A DNA stretch of 64,000 nucleotides. It comes from JBBDRJ01 sp963766295. GTDB taxonomy: Bacteria > Actinomycetota > JAICYB01. The notes under the pieces were generated by a model. It was not told the origin of the DNA and did no database searches. It was given only the letters and a program-made list of their open reading frames with translations. The DNA is taken from the NCBI GenBank assembly GCA_963766295.1, contig CAVXYW010000002.1, positions 558,001 to 622,000 on the forward strand, in the 5' to 3' direction. Shown piece by piece: positions 1 through 8,236 of the stretch. The position numbers and the translations under genes are program-made. Each line of letters starts with the position of its first letter. Within the stretch, counting starts at the first letter, position 1.

Positions 1-68
1 CGCCCTTTCGACTACGATCACTTGCTGCCGATCAAGCACCGACAGCTTTCAAACCACGGGGGTGTCGG

Positions 69-827
69 ATGTCGAGTCGAAGCCTGAAGATCACTGTTTT
101 CATCGCGTTGCTCACCGTTCTCGGATCGTCTTGTATGGAAGCAGATGACTCGGGCGACGGCGCCGTGTCTCTGTCGATCGGTGACACACCTGACAGGGTC
201 GAGGGCAACGTCGTTTCCCTTCCCATCAACGTCGAGGGGATAGACATCAAGGCGCCGGACGGGGACGACACCGGCGAATCCGGACACTTCCACGTATTTA
301 TCGACAAAGAGCCCGTCGAGGTTGGAGAGGTCATCCCGAGGGAAGCCGGTGTTGTGCACTCTGCCGACAACCCAATCAAGCTCTATGGCCTGTCACCCGG
401 CGAGCACGAGTTTACGGTCGTCCTTGGTGACGGGACTCACACGCGGATCGAAGAGGGCATCGAAGACTCGGTGACCGCCGATGTCGAAGGCCCGTCTGTG
501 GACGGAACGGCGCCGGCGACGATCGAATCCGGAGAGGACCTGACGGTCGAGCTCGAAGGCGAAGGTGTCGAGATCCAGGCCGCCGACGGCGACACGTCCG
601 GAGACTCCGGGCACTTCCATGTTCTCGTCGATCCTGAAGAAGCGCCGGAAGCCGGCGAACTGATCCCGGCTGCCGAAGAGGGCAAGATCTATCACACGGC
701 CGAGTCGGAAGTGACGGTCGAGGGTCTCGAGGACGGCGAGCACGTCATCTGGGTTGTGCTCGGGGACGGAACTCACACAGCCTTCGAGCCCGCCGTGATG
801 GACCGGATGACGGTGGCCGTCGGATAG
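69..827 (+). CDS. Exported protein with two DUF4399 domains
   Basis: A 252-residue protein with a hydrophobic N-terminal segment (about residues 7-21) ending at Cys22, so probably a secreted lipoprotein, although the lipobox (G-S-S-C) is not ideal. The mature part is two copies of one module, about residues 55-125 and 165-250. Each copy has a GHFHV(F/L)(I/V)D strand, a second His, a turn with G-E-H and a closing LGDGTHT motif, which is the DUF4399 pattern. The His-rich motifs could bind a metal (inference). DUF4399 has no established function. The start has a G-rich stretch about 5 bases upstream. It converges on the next gene with a 3-base gap. Confidence 0.8.
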   Translation: MSSRSLKITVFIALLTVLGSSCMEADDSGDGAVSLSIGDTPDRVEGNVVSLPINVEGIDIKAPDGDDTGESGHFHVFIDKEPVEVGEVIPREAGVVHSADNPIKLYGLSPGEHEFTVVLGDGTHTRIEEGIEDSVTADVEGPSVDGTAPATIESGEDLTVELEGEGVEIQAADGDTSGDSGHFHVLVDPEEAPEAGELIPAAEEGKIYHTAESEVTVEGLEDGEHVIWVVLGDGTHTAFEPAVMDRMTVAVG

Positions 828-830
828 CGC

Positions 831-1634
831 TTACGGATTCAGCAGCAGGCGGGAGAACTTCAGGCCGAGCCACGGCTTGCGTCCGGAAGCGACGAGCTTC
901 CCGCGCAGGATAGGCCCCCATTGCGATACACGGCCGTAGCCCACGAGCAGGAACGCTTCTGGGTCGGCGGAGATCTTGCAATCGACGCGCTTTCCGTTCG
1001 CAAGAGATGCCGCCAGCTCTCCGTTGTCGAAGGCCAAGTTGATAGGAACGGCGCCGCGCAACTTCAACTGGAACGTTCCCGTGAAGCCTTGCGCGGCCTG
1101 CTTGTCGACGAAAGTCGGAAGTATCGACAGCAGCCCGTAGGAGATCTGGATCGCGGCGTCGCGATCGATCTTGTAACCGCGCCGCATGACCCGCGCGAGA
1201 TCAAGCGCATGTACCGCAAGCTCGCCGAGGTAGATGCAGCCTGCTTCTTCCCAAGTGATCGGCAAGTCGAACCAGGTGAACGATTCGTTGCCGCTGCGCT
1301 GCTTGGCGTGCTCGGCGAAGACGGCGTGGTCCATCTCGAACAGATCTGCTTGCTTCTGAAGATCTGACTCGTCGATCTCGGCTATCTCGTTGGCGTTGTA
1401 GTCCGCGACTCCGCCGTCGGCCGGGAACGGATCACCACCACCCTTCCCGAACCTCTCGAACCGCCGAGCTTCGGTGACCAGGTGGGCTCCGAGATCGCTG
1501 GCCGTCCAATCGAGTCCGGGAACCTTCGCGGAACCGTCCGGGATCTGCCGAAGGCGGGTTGCGACGGCCGTTGCCGCGTGATCGAGATGCGTCCGGACGA
1601 GATCCCAGTCGATCGGTGCGATGCTCACGGCCAC
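831..1634 (-). CDS. Maleylpyruvate isomerase-family (TIGR03083-like) protein
   Basis: 267 residues from a GTG start. The N-terminal half is a DinB-like four-helix bundle of the mycothiol-dependent maleylpyruvate isomerase type; a GLDWTASDLGAHLV stretch near residue 40 matches the family's W-x-x-x-D-L-x-x-H metal-site helix. The C-terminal third (from about residue 175) resembles an SCP2-like lipid-binding fold, a common partner domain in Actinobacteria. The substrate is unknown, and most members are not true maleylpyruvate isomerases. It is divergent from the flavoprotein at 1681 with 46 bases between them. A second GTG two codons in is an equally possible start. Confidence 0.75.
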   Translation of the reverse strand: MAVSIAPIDWDLVRTHLDHAATAVATRLRQIPDGSAKVPGLDWTASDLGAHLVTEARRFERFGKGGGDPFPADGGVADYNANEIAEIDESDLQKQADLFEMDHAVFAEHAKQRSGNESFTWFDLPITWEEAGCIYLGELAVHALDLARVMRRGYKIDRDAAIQISYGLLSILPTFVDKQAAQGFTGTFQLKLRGAVPINLAFDNGELAASLANGKRVDCKISADPEAFLLVGYGRVSQWGPILRGKLVASGRKPWLGLKFSRLLLNP

Positions 1635-1680
1635 AAGCTAGCAGCCGGGGTAGTGAGCGCGACGCGGATAGCCTCGATGT

Positions 1681-2958
1681 ATGGAACGCAAGCGGGTGGT
1701 GATCATCGGAGCGGGCTTTGCAGGTCTCCGCGCCGCCCGCGCGTTCCGCAAGCAGGACGTCGACGTGACCGTCGTCGACAAGCACAACTACCAGACGTTC
1801 CAGCCCCTCCTTTACCAGGTCGCTACGGCCGGACTCAATGCGGCCGACGTTGCGTTTCCCATCCGCGGGATGCTCAGGCGTTACCCGAACCTCGCCTTTC
1901 GCTGCTCAAAGGTCGTCGGCGTCGACCACGAGGCGAGGAAGGTGTTGCTCGCCGACGGTGAACTGCCCTTCGACTATCTGGTTTTGGCTGCCGGTGCGCG
2001 AGCGTCTTACTTCGGGATCCCGGGAGCCGCCGAGAACTCGTTCGCGCTCTATGCACTGTCGGACGCAACGAAATTGCGCAATCACCTGCTGCGATGCTTT
2101 GAAGCCGCCGATGCCAAGGGTTCGGAAGATCCGAGCTTGCTCACGTTTGTGGTTGTGGGTGCAGGTCCAACCGGCGTTGAGATTGCCGGCGCACTCACCG
2201 AAGTCTTCGAAGGTGTTCTCGCGAAGGACTATCCGAACCTCGATCGGTCGCGAGCCCGCGTCGTCCTCATCGAGATGCAGGACGTTGTTCTCCCGCCCTT
2301 CACGCCCAAATCACAGAAGCATGCGCTCGAGGCTCTGCGTGATCGCGGCGTCGAAGTGCGCTTCGGTGAGAAGGTCGCCTCCGTCGGTGCCAGCGAGATC
2401 GCACTCGTCTCGGGCGAACGGATCTTGACCAACACCGTGATCTGGGCGGCCGGAGTTCGCACCGCCGGGCTGGCCGACATGATCGGCGGCGAACAAACAC
2501 GCGGTGGACGCATCGTCGTGCGTCACGACCTGAGCCTTCCGGATAAAGAGAACGTCTTCGTCGTCGGAGACGACGCCGCCGCTTTGTCGCCGAAAGGTGA
2601 TGTCTACCCACAGGTCGCGCAGGTGGCGATCCAGTCCGGTGAGCACGCGGGGCGTCAAATACTGAAGAGGATCCGCGGCGAGGAATCGCAGCCTTTCGTT
2701 TACAAGAACAAGGGGATCATGGCGACCATCGGGCGGCGGTCTGCCGTTACCGAGTTGCCGTCCGGGATCCGCATCTCAGGGACGCTCGGGTGGCTTTCCT
2801 GGCTGCTCTTGCACCTTCTGTATCTCGTTGGTTTCCGCAACCGCTTGTCCGTGCTCCTCAATTGGGCATGGAGCTACGTTGCGCGTGAGCGAGGACCGCG
2901 ATTGATTCTCGAAGCGGAGCTCGACGCGTTAAGTGGACCGGACGAAGTTTCGGATTGA
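1681..2958 (+). CDS. Type II NADH dehydrogenase-like FAD/NAD(P) oxidoreductase
   Basis: 425 residues with two Rossmann dinucleotide sites: GAGFAG (residues 10-15) for FAD and GAGPTGVEIAG (160-170) for NAD(P)H. The NYQTFQPLLYQVATAGL stretch (about 36-52) is the hallmark of NDH-2, and VVGDDAA near residue 297 is the second FAD-contacting motif. The C-terminal 60 residues are hydrophobic with aromatic and Arg residues, as in the membrane-anchoring tail of NDH-2. Expected role: oxidation of NADH with quinone reduction at the inner membrane face without proton pumping. No clear Shine-Dalgarno sequence precedes the ATG, so the mRNA may be leaderless. Its 3' end overlaps the convergent hydrolase gene by 30 bases. 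Confidence 0.85.
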   Translation: MERKRVVIIGAGFAGLRAARAFRKQDVDVTVVDKHNYQTFQPLLYQVATAGLNAADVAFPIRGMLRRYPNLAFRCSKVVGVDHEARKVLLADGELPFDYLVLAAGARASYFGIPGAAENSFALYALSDATKLRNHLLRCFEAADAKGSEDPSLLTFVVVGAGPTGVEIAGALTEVFEGVLAKDYPNLDRSRARVVLIEMQDVVLPPFTPKSQKHALEALRDRGVEVRFGEKVASVGASEIALVSGERILTNTVIWAAGVRTAGLADMIGGEQTRGGRIVVRHDLSLPDKENVFVVGDDAAALSPKGDVYPQVAQVAIQSGEHAGRQILKRIRGEESQPFVYKNKGIMATIGRRSAVTELPSGIRISGTLGWLSWLLLHLLYLVGFRNRLSVLLNWAWSYVARERGPRLILEAELDALSGPDEVSD

Positions 2959-3760
2959 ATCGGCGAGCTCGTCGGGTCTGTCTTCCGGGATGAGCGTCCG
3001 AGAGCCGTTGATGATTTCCAACCGCGCGTTCGGAAGCTCGCTCGCCAACCTTTCGGCCAGTCGGCGCGGGAAGAACCTGTCGTTCTCAGCCCAGGCGACG
3101 AGGGTTGGGGTTTGAAGTGTGGGGAAGTGCTCGGCGGCAGCGAGCGTGTAGCTCTTGTTGAAGCCCTTGATCACCTTCACCGTGTCGCGCCGCACGCCGC
3201 GCGAGGTGTTGAGCGGCCCGATGTAGGTCGCCATGATGTCCTTCGGGATCGGGTCGTTCGTGATCCAGCCGAAGGCGATCGGTAGCTGCGTAACGCCGGG
3301 GATCTTCATCGACTTCGCCAGCACATACGTAGCTCCGGGGATAGCCGCGACAACCTTGAGGTAGCCGAACGATCTCGGCGGGAACACGTCATAGGCGTCG
3401 CAAGAAGCCAGGACCATCCGTGCGACGCGATCCGGATAAGTCGTGGCTGCGATCTGAGTGATCGCGCCACCGGAGTCGTTCCCGACGACGGTGGCGCGAT
3501 CGATGCCGAGCGCATCGAGGATGTCGATGACGATCCTCGCCTGCCCGGGCGGGGTGAGATCGGCGTCGGGATTCATCGGCTTAGCGTGAGAGCCGATGCG
3601 GCATCGTCGGGGCGATGCATCGAAAGTCGCTCTCGAGCTTGGAGACGACGTGCCGCCAGTGCTTGGAATTGGTCGCGAAGGGATGCAAGAACACGATCGG
3701 TTCTCCTGAACCGGTGTCCTGCACGTCGACGACTCCCGCTGACGTCTTGATCTCAGTCAC
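2929..3760 (-). pseudogene. Alpha/beta hydrolase broken by one frameshift
   Basis: Read in two frames this is a complete 276-residue alpha/beta hydrolase. The first frame runs from a GTG at 3760 (oxyanion region FLHPFATNSKHW) to about 3602. The second continues as GSHAKPMNPDADL to the stop at 2929. Removing one base near 3597-3602 joins them at the conserved P-(I/L)-GSH site and makes the length an exact multiple of three. The nucleophile elbow is VGNDSGG, so the nucleophile may be Asp (dehalogenase/epoxide hydrolase type) rather than Ser. The GTG start overlaps the stop of the thioesterase gene by 8 bases, which supports it. Sequencing error is more likely than a true pseudogene. Confidence 0.8.
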
Positions 3761-4151
3761 TGGTTATCACCGCCTGTGTCTGGGTGACCTGGGCCACGAG
3801 CTTGCCGTCGTCTTTCGTCAGATTCGTTTGCACGACGATCGTCCGGCGTCCGGTGTGCAGTGCAGTGGTCGTCGAATGAACCTCACCCGACGTCACCGGA
3901 CGGAAGAAGTTCGTCTTCGACTCGATGGTCGTCGTTATCGCGCCTTCGGGCAGATGCTGAGATGCACACACCGCGCCAACGGTGTCTGCGAAGGCCATCA
4001 ACGCACCGCCGTGCAGGACGTCCATCGTCGTGCACAGGTCCGCGCGCCACGGCATACGCGCACGAACTTGGTCCTTGCCGACGTAGTCGATCTCGATCCC
4101 GAGAGTCTTCGCCAGCGGTATCAGGTCGGTTATCTCGGCCATGAGTGTCAT
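3753..4151 (-). CDS. PaaI-family hotdog thioesterase
   Basis: 132 residues with a single hotdog fold. The DVLHGGALMAFADTVGA stretch (about residues 44-60) holds the PaaI-type HGG-x-x-x-x-x-D motif, where Asp is the usual catalytic residue. Members hydrolyse acyl- or aryl-CoA thioesters as soluble tetramers; the substrate cannot be told here. The ATG overlaps the stop of the upstream gene in a TGATG arrangement, and its own stop overlaps the start of the hydrolase gene, so all three are translationally coupled in one operon. A second in-frame ATG lies three codons in. Confidence 0.85.
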   Translation of the reverse strand: MTLMAEITDLIPLAKTLGIEIDYVGKDQVRARMPWRADLCTTMDVLHGGALMAFADTVGAVCASQHLPEGAITTTIESKTNFFRPVTSGEVHSTTTALHTGRRTIVVQTNLTKDDGKLVAQVTQTQAVITSD

Positions 4152-4879
4152 CAGCCTGCGTAGATGTTGATGACCTTGTCGAAGGAGGCCGGCGGCGCCT
4201 GATCGAACGTGAGCTTGCCGCTCGACACGGCTTCGTCCAAGGAGATGCGTCCGGTTGCAACGAGGGCGTAGGTCGCGGCGTCGCCGGAGACCTTCAGGTT
4301 GGGGCCGTCGCCAACGGGCACCGATGTCGAATGTTCTCCGAGATCGAGAACCACCGTGCCCAGCAGAACGCCCTTCTCTTGGGACCGAACCGGCAGTTCG
4401 AACGCTGAGACGTTCACGACCGCTCCGATACCGGGTCCTGCGTCGACGTCGTCACCGAGCGCGAGCCGGATGTCCTGACGGTGCACCCAGATGTCTTCGA
4501 GCATGCGCTCGAGCGCCTCGCCGACCGTGCCCCATGGCGGGTAGTCGGCTTCCCACACTTCCTTCGGGAGAGCGGCGATCCCGGCTTCGTAGGCCGGGCC
4601 CTGTTCGTCCCATTCGGTGAAGAGCTCGTCGATGGACTTGCCGGAGCGCTCGTCGACCTGGCGCTGGTTGTACTCGACGGTTCCGACACCTTCGACGTTT
4701 TGGGCGGCGAGGTCCGCGGCGTTGCCGACCAGATGCGAGACGACGTCTCGAACCGTCCAGCCCTCACAAAGGGACCCCTTGTCCCAAGCGGCCTCGGGCA
4801 GGCCCTTCAGGTAGGAGACGAGCGTGTCGCGCTCGGCCTCGAGGTCGGCTACGAGCTGTTTCTGATCAACATTCGCCAT
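4151..4879 (-). CDS. Maleylpyruvate isomerase-family (TIGR03083-like) protein
   Basis: 242 residues. The N-terminal helical bundle carries CEGWTVRDVVSHLVGN (about residues 38-53), the family's W-x-V-x-D-x-x-x-H signature. A second conserved His-containing stretch (EDIWVHRQDIR) near residue 130 completes the expected three-His metal site. The C-terminal region has an SCP2-like look. A strong GGAGGG site sits 5 bases before the ATG. It is first in a three-gene operon with a thioesterase and a hydrolase, and the TetR gene diverges from it, so that regulator probably controls it. Substrate unknown; it is only 25-30 percent similar by eye to the paralog at 831. Confidence 0.8.
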   Translation of the reverse strand: MANVDQKQLVADLEAERDTLVSYLKGLPEAAWDKGSLCEGWTVRDVVSHLVGNAADLAAQNVEGVGTVEYNQRQVDERSGKSIDELFTEWDEQGPAYEAGIAALPKEVWEADYPPWGTVGEALERMLEDIWVHRQDIRLALGDDVDAGPGIGAVVNVSAFELPVRSQEKGVLLGTVVLDLGEHSTSVPVGDGPNLKVSGDAATYALVATGRISLDEAVSSGKLTFDQAPPASFDKVINIYAG

Positions 4880-4897
4880 CTTGACCCTCCCGGCTCG

Positions 4898-4946
4898 TTA
4901 ACATACCGTAGGAAGGTATGTAACATACCTACGGTACGTATGTCAA
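4898..4946. promoter_or_regulatory. Divergent promoters embedded in a double TetR-type operator
   Basis: Two inverted repeats lie side by side: ACATACC-7-GGTATGT (4901-4921) and ACATAC-9-GTATGT (4923-4943). The inner half-sites also pair with each other (GGTATGT-A-ACATACC, 4915-4929). On the plus strand TTAACA (4898-4903), 17 bases, TAACAT (4921-4926) gives a promoter for the TetR gene. On the minus strand TTGACA (4946-4941), 17 bases, TTACAT (4923-4918) gives one for the operon starting at 4879. Every promoter hexamer lies in or beside an operator arm, so bound repressor should block both directions. Binding by this TetR protein is inferred from position. Confidence 0.75.
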
Positions 4947-5533
4947 GACGACAAGCTGAGAGATCCGAGACGACACGGCGGCAGTTGCTGGCCGTCGCCC
5001 GGGAGCTGTTCGCGGCTCAGGGCTACTCGGCTACGCCCATCGACGACGTCGTGGAGCGCGCCGGCGTTACCAAAGGCGCGCTGTACCACCATTTCCGGAC
5101 GAAGCGCGACATGTTCCGCGCGGTCTTCGAGGAGATAGAGCGAGAGCTTGTCGAAGCCGTTGTCATCGCAGCGGACGGAGCGCCGGATCCCTTGGAGGGC
5201 ATGCGCCTCGGTGTTGATGCATTCCTTCGGGCGGCGGTCAACCCGGCAGTTCGGCAGATCATCTTCGTTGACGGTCCTTCCGTGTTGGGGGCCGAGACGT
5301 GGCGCGAGATCGACGAGCAGTACGGGTTCGCGTTGGTCAAGGCAAGTCTGGAGGCAGCGATGCAGCTCGGTCTGCTTCGGACGCGTCCGGTCGATCCGGT
5401 GGTGCATCTTTTCCTAGCCGCATTGAGCGAAGCCGCGCATCAGATCGCGCGGGCCGATGATCAGGAAGCAGCGATCATCGAGATGAACTCGGCCCTTTGG
5501 GTTCTCATCGAGAGCCTCCGCCGTCCTGGATAG
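4940..5533 (+). CDS. TetR-family transcriptional regulator
   Basis: 197 residues. The N-terminal helix-turn-helix has the classic TetR layout: ARELFAAQGYSATPIDDVVERAGVTKGALYHHFRTKRDMF (about residues 20-60), with the recognition helix at TKGALYHHF. The C-terminal ligand domain has an FVDGPSVLG stretch seen in many actinobacterial TetR_C-type proteins. The ATG lies inside the right arm of the operator and has no Shine-Dalgarno sequence; the predicted transcript starts about 7 bases upstream, so it is nearly leaderless. No later Met offers an alternative start without losing the first helix. It probably represses itself and the divergent operon; the ligand is unknown, perhaps an acyl-CoA or aromatic acid given the thioesterase target. 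Confidence 0.88.
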   Translation: MSRRQAERSETTRRQLLAVARELFAAQGYSATPIDDVVERAGVTKGALYHHFRTKRDMFRAVFEEIERELVEAVVIAADGAPDPLEGMRLGVDAFLRAAVNPAVRQIIFVDGPSVLGAETWREIDEQYGFALVKASLEAAMQLGLLRTRPVDPVVHLFLAALSEAAHQIARADDQEAAIIEMNSALWVLIESLRRPG

Positions 5534-5585
5534 CTGCCTCACTCACCGGGTAGAAGTTAGACACCCCAGCTGAGGAGGAGCAGGC

Positions 5586-5798
5586 ATGGTCGACGGCAAC
5601 GTGTACAGCATCAGTGAAGTGGTGGGAGTGTCAACGGAGTCGGTCGAGCAAGCGGTTCGCAACGCATTGAAGCGAGCTAACGAAACGCTTCGAAACCTCG
5701 ATTGGTTCGAAGTAACAGAGATACGCGGGTCGATCGGCGGCGCCGAGGTGCGCGAGTTTCAAGTCACCGTGAAGATCGGTTTCAAGCTCGAAGGGTAG
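5586..5798 (+). CDS. Dodecin (flavin-binding storage protein)
   Basis: 70 residues, the usual dodecin length. The sequence follows the family pattern: a Y-x-x-x-E-x-V-G-x-S opening strand, one long helix (SVEQAVRNALKRANETLRNL), W-F-E-V near residue 39 with the flavin-stacking Trp, then two strands ending in V-x-V-K-I-G-F-K-L. Dodecins form hollow dodecamers that bind flavin pairs and are thought to buffer free flavin or protect it from light. A strong GAGGAGGAG site precedes the ATG. It is monocistronic, with its stop 2 bases from that of the convergent lipoprotein gene. Confidence 0.92.
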   Translation: MVDGNVYSISEVVGVSTESVEQAVRNALKRANETLRNLDWFEVTEIRGSIGGAEVREFQVTVKIGFKLEG

Positions 5799-5800
5799 GG

Positions 5801-6046
5801 CTATTCGCTGCCGTAACCGGGGCCGGTCCGCTGATCGAGATTGGGTTGCTGTTGGATGTCGTTCGTCCGTTGGTTAAGGTCGGCGACGACCTCGTCGGCT
5901 TGATCGGCGGGGGCGAGGATCCCGCCTGCGGGCGCCTGGGTCACCGACGCCGGCTGCGGCGTCGGCGCGGTCGCCGGGTCGCCTCCGCACCCTGCGAATA
6001 CGAGCATGGCGAAGACGATTACCGCGCAGCCGAAAAAGCGCTTCAT
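5801..6046 (-). CDS. Small Pro/Ala-rich lipoprotein
   Basis: 81 residues. The N-terminus is a textbook lipoprotein signal: MKRFF, a hydrophobic run, then LVFAGC with Cys20 as the lipidated residue. The mature 61 residues are rich in Pro, Ala, Gln and Asn and look unstructured, with a short amphipathic piece (QADEVVADLNQRTNDIQQQ). No domain is recognised and no function is proposed. A weak GAAGAA site precedes the ATG. The longer upstream reading of this frame only repeats the peptidase gene in another frame and is rejected. Confidence 0.65.
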   Translation of the reverse strand: MKRFFGCAVIVFAMLVFAGCGGDPATAPTPQPASVTQAPAGGILAPADQADEVVADLNQRTNDIQQQPNLDQRTGPGYGSE

Positions 6047-6090
6047 GAGTAGTTCTTCGGCTCGAATCGGCTGCAGGTATAGCCGCTTGG

Positions 6091-7608
6091 TCAGCGGAGT
6101 CCATACAAAGGTTTGAGCTTGGCTTCGAGGTGACGCAGGAGCGGCTCGGAAGACAGCGGTTTCCCAGTCACTTTTTCGCATAGCTCGGACGGCGTGTACC
6201 GGCTCCCGTGATCGTGCAGATTTTCGTTGAGCCACTCCTTGAGGACACCAAACTCGCCTCGCTCGAATGAGATGTAGATATCCGGCTTGTCCTCGAGCAC
6301 CTTCTCGAAGATCTGCGCGGCATACAGGTTCCCCAGTGTGTAGGTGGGGAAGTAACCGAAAGATCCACCGGACCAGTGAACGTCCTGCAGGCATCCGCGC
6401 GCGTCGTCCGGCACGTCAATGCCCAGATACTCCTTGTATCGGCGATTCCACTCGTGCGGGACGTCGTCGGCTCCAAGCTCGCCCTTCATGAGCGAACGCT
6501 CGAGCTCGAAGCGAACCATGATGTGCAGGTTGTAGGTGGCTTCATCGGCTTCAACCCGAATGAAATCGGGCTCGGCGATGTTCAGTCCTTCGTAGATCTC
6601 GTCGGCAGTGAGCTTGCCAGCGTCTCCGCCAACATCCGCTGCAACGATCGGCTGACACCAGCGCCAGAAGTGGATCGACCTGCCGACGAAGTTTTCCCAC
6701 ATACGGCTCTGGCTCTCGTGTATTCCGAGCGAGACGGCGCGCCCCATCGGTGTGCCGGTGTGTTCGGTGGGAAGGCCCTGCTCGTAGAGGCCATGTCCGG
6801 CTTCGTGCATCGTCGCCATCAGCGCTTCGAAGAACATGTCCTTGGCGAATCTCGTCGTGATCCGTACGTCGCCGGGACTAGTGCCGGAACAGAACGGATG
6901 GACGGTCGTGTCGATGCGTCCCCGCTGGAAGTCGAACCCCATCGCGTCGGCGATACGGTGAACGAAGGACTTCTGTGCGTCTATCGCGACGTTCACGCTG
7001 CGGATCGCCGTCGAAGGCTTGCGCGAGCCGGATTGCAGGTCTGAAATCAGTGCTTGAAGCTTGTCTCGCAGCGGTGAGAAAACGGCCTCGATGTTGCGGG
7101 CCCGCATACCGACCTCGTAGCCCTCGGCCAGTGCGTCCCAAGCTTCGTCCTCCGGGCCCCAGCCGTAACACTCGGCGGCGCGGCGAGACAGGTCGATGTT
7201 CTTGGTCAGCCAGGGCGCGAAGAGCGAGAAGTCGGACTTCGCGCGCGCCTGCTCCCACTCGTGCTCCGCAACGCTTCTCGTCCGCGCCATCTCTTCGACG
7301 AGATCGGCGGGGAGTTTCGTCGAGCGGTCGTATGAGCGCCGGAGCTCGCGCAGGTTGGCCGCAGCGTCGGAGTGTGGATCCGCGACGAGGTCCTTGTCGG
7401 CTTCACATTCCGAGATGAGCTCGCCGACCCGGGGGGCCGTCGCCTTCTCGTGGATCATGCGAGCGAGCTGAGCCATCTGCTTGCTGCGGTGTTCCACGCC
7501 GCCCGGCGGCATCTTCGTCCGTTGATCCCAGCCCAGGATGGCCGCCGTCGAGCGGAGCAAGGCCGTGTCCTTGACGGTGGCAATCAGTTCTTCGTACGCC
7601 CCTGCCAT
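6091..7608 (-). CDS. M32-family metallocarboxypeptidase (Taq type)
   Basis: 505 residues, the normal length for M32. The zinc site HEAGH is at about residues 267-271 (MATMHEAGHGLYEQG), with the third ligand Glu expected in the HESQSRMWEN helix about 30 residues on. Other family blocks are present: LGWDQRTKMPPGG near the N-terminus, HPFCSGTSPGDVRITTR before the HExxH, and NLHIMVRFELERSL. These are cytosolic, all-helical, dimeric carboxypeptidases that trim C-terminal residues from peptides. The gene stands alone between the small lipoprotein and the reductase. No frameshift is apparent. Confidence 0.93.
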   Translation of the reverse strand: MAGAYEELIATVKDTALLRSTAAILGWDQRTKMPPGGVEHRSKQMAQLARMIHEKATAPRVGELISECEADKDLVADPHSDAAANLRELRRSYDRSTKLPADLVEEMARTRSVAEHEWEQARAKSDFSLFAPWLTKNIDLSRRAAECYGWGPEDEAWDALAEGYEVGMRARNIEAVFSPLRDKLQALISDLQSGSRKPSTAIRSVNVAIDAQKSFVHRIADAMGFDFQRGRIDTTVHPFCSGTSPGDVRITTRFAKDMFFEALMATMHEAGHGLYEQGLPTEHTGTPMGRAVSLGIHESQSRMWENFVGRSIHFWRWCQPIVAADVGGDAGKLTADEIYEGLNIAEPDFIRVEADEATYNLHIMVRFELERSLMKGELGADDVPHEWNRRYKEYLGIDVPDDARGCLQDVHWSGGSFGYFPTYTLGNLYAAQIFEKVLEDKPDIYISFERGEFGVLKEWLNENLHDHGSRYTPSELCEKVTGKPLSSEPLLRHLEAKLKPLYGLR

Positions 7609-7660
7609 CCCTTCCCCCTTGTTGCTCCGCGCTTGAGCGATGAATGATAGCGAACGCGGG

Positions 7661-8230
7661 TTAACTCCCCTTGAGTGGCAAAGTTCGATAACGAAGATGG
7701 ACGAACCCGCTTTCGAAACTGCGTTGGTCCATCAACTCGAGATTCAGGAACACGTCGTCGGGCAGCGAACGCTTGCCGCCGCCCACGATCACCGGAGCGA
7801 GGAAGAGAAGGCACTCATCGACCAATCCGGCCAGCAGGGCCTGGGTAGCGAGGTTCGGACCGCTCACTGATAGGTCGCGTTCCGCGGACTCTTTCATCTG
7901 TTTCACGGCGTCGGCGTCGAACTCTCGCTCGATGCGAGTTTTGGCGCCGGACACGCTCTCCAGTGTTTTCGAGAAGACGATCTTGTCAGTGGCACGCCAT
8001 ATCTCAGCGAAATCCTGCACGGCCCGCGGTTCTTCCGCGAGATCCATCGTTTCCCACGCGACCATCACGTCGTACATGCGGCGTCCGTAGAGATGAGTCC
8101 CAACGTGGCGCGCGAAGTCGTTGATGAATGAGTGCACTTCGTCATCGGGCGCGCACCAGTCGAAGTTGCCGTCCTTGTCCTCGATGTAGCCGTCAAGCGA
8201 CGAGATCGCCAAGTAGATCAGCTTGGCCAT
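7661..8230 (-). CDS. Dihydrofolate reductase-family (RibD C-terminal-like) protein
   Basis: 189 residues of the RibD_C/YwjB type: an N-terminal strand and loop (LIYLAISSLDGYIEDKDGNFDW), GRRMYDVM near residue 50, a phosphate-binding VSGPNLATQALLAGLVDE stretch (about 120-137) and the closing FLAPVIVGGGKRSL block. These proteins bind NADPH, but most stand-alone members have no known substrate and are not true folate enzymes. It starts 6 bases downstream of the DUF2017 stop on the same strand, so it may be the last gene of the clpS operon. The Shine-Dalgarno sequence is weak. Confidence 0.85.
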   Translation of the reverse strand: MAKLIYLAISSLDGYIEDKDGNFDWCAPDDEVHSFINDFARHVGTHLYGRRMYDVMVAWETMDLAEEPRAVQDFAEIWRATDKIVFSKTLESVSGAKTRIEREFDADAVKQMKESAERDLSVSGPNLATQALLAGLVDECLLFLAPVIVGGGKRSLPDDVFLNLELMDQRSFESGFVHLRYRTLPLKGS

Positions 8231-8236
8231 GGGGAC

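Noticed and set aside
831..1634. True maleylpyruvate isomerase function for the two TIGR03083-like proteins
   Set aside because: No gentisate or maleylpyruvate pathway gene lies nearby, and most family members have other or unknown roles.
1635..1680. Operator in the divergent gap before the NDH-2-like gene
   Set aside because: No inverted repeat or convincing promoter pair found in these 46 bases.
4481..4939. Extended N-terminus for the TetR regulator
   Set aside because: It is antisense to the TIGR03083-like gene; the helix-turn-helix starts just after the ATG at 4940.
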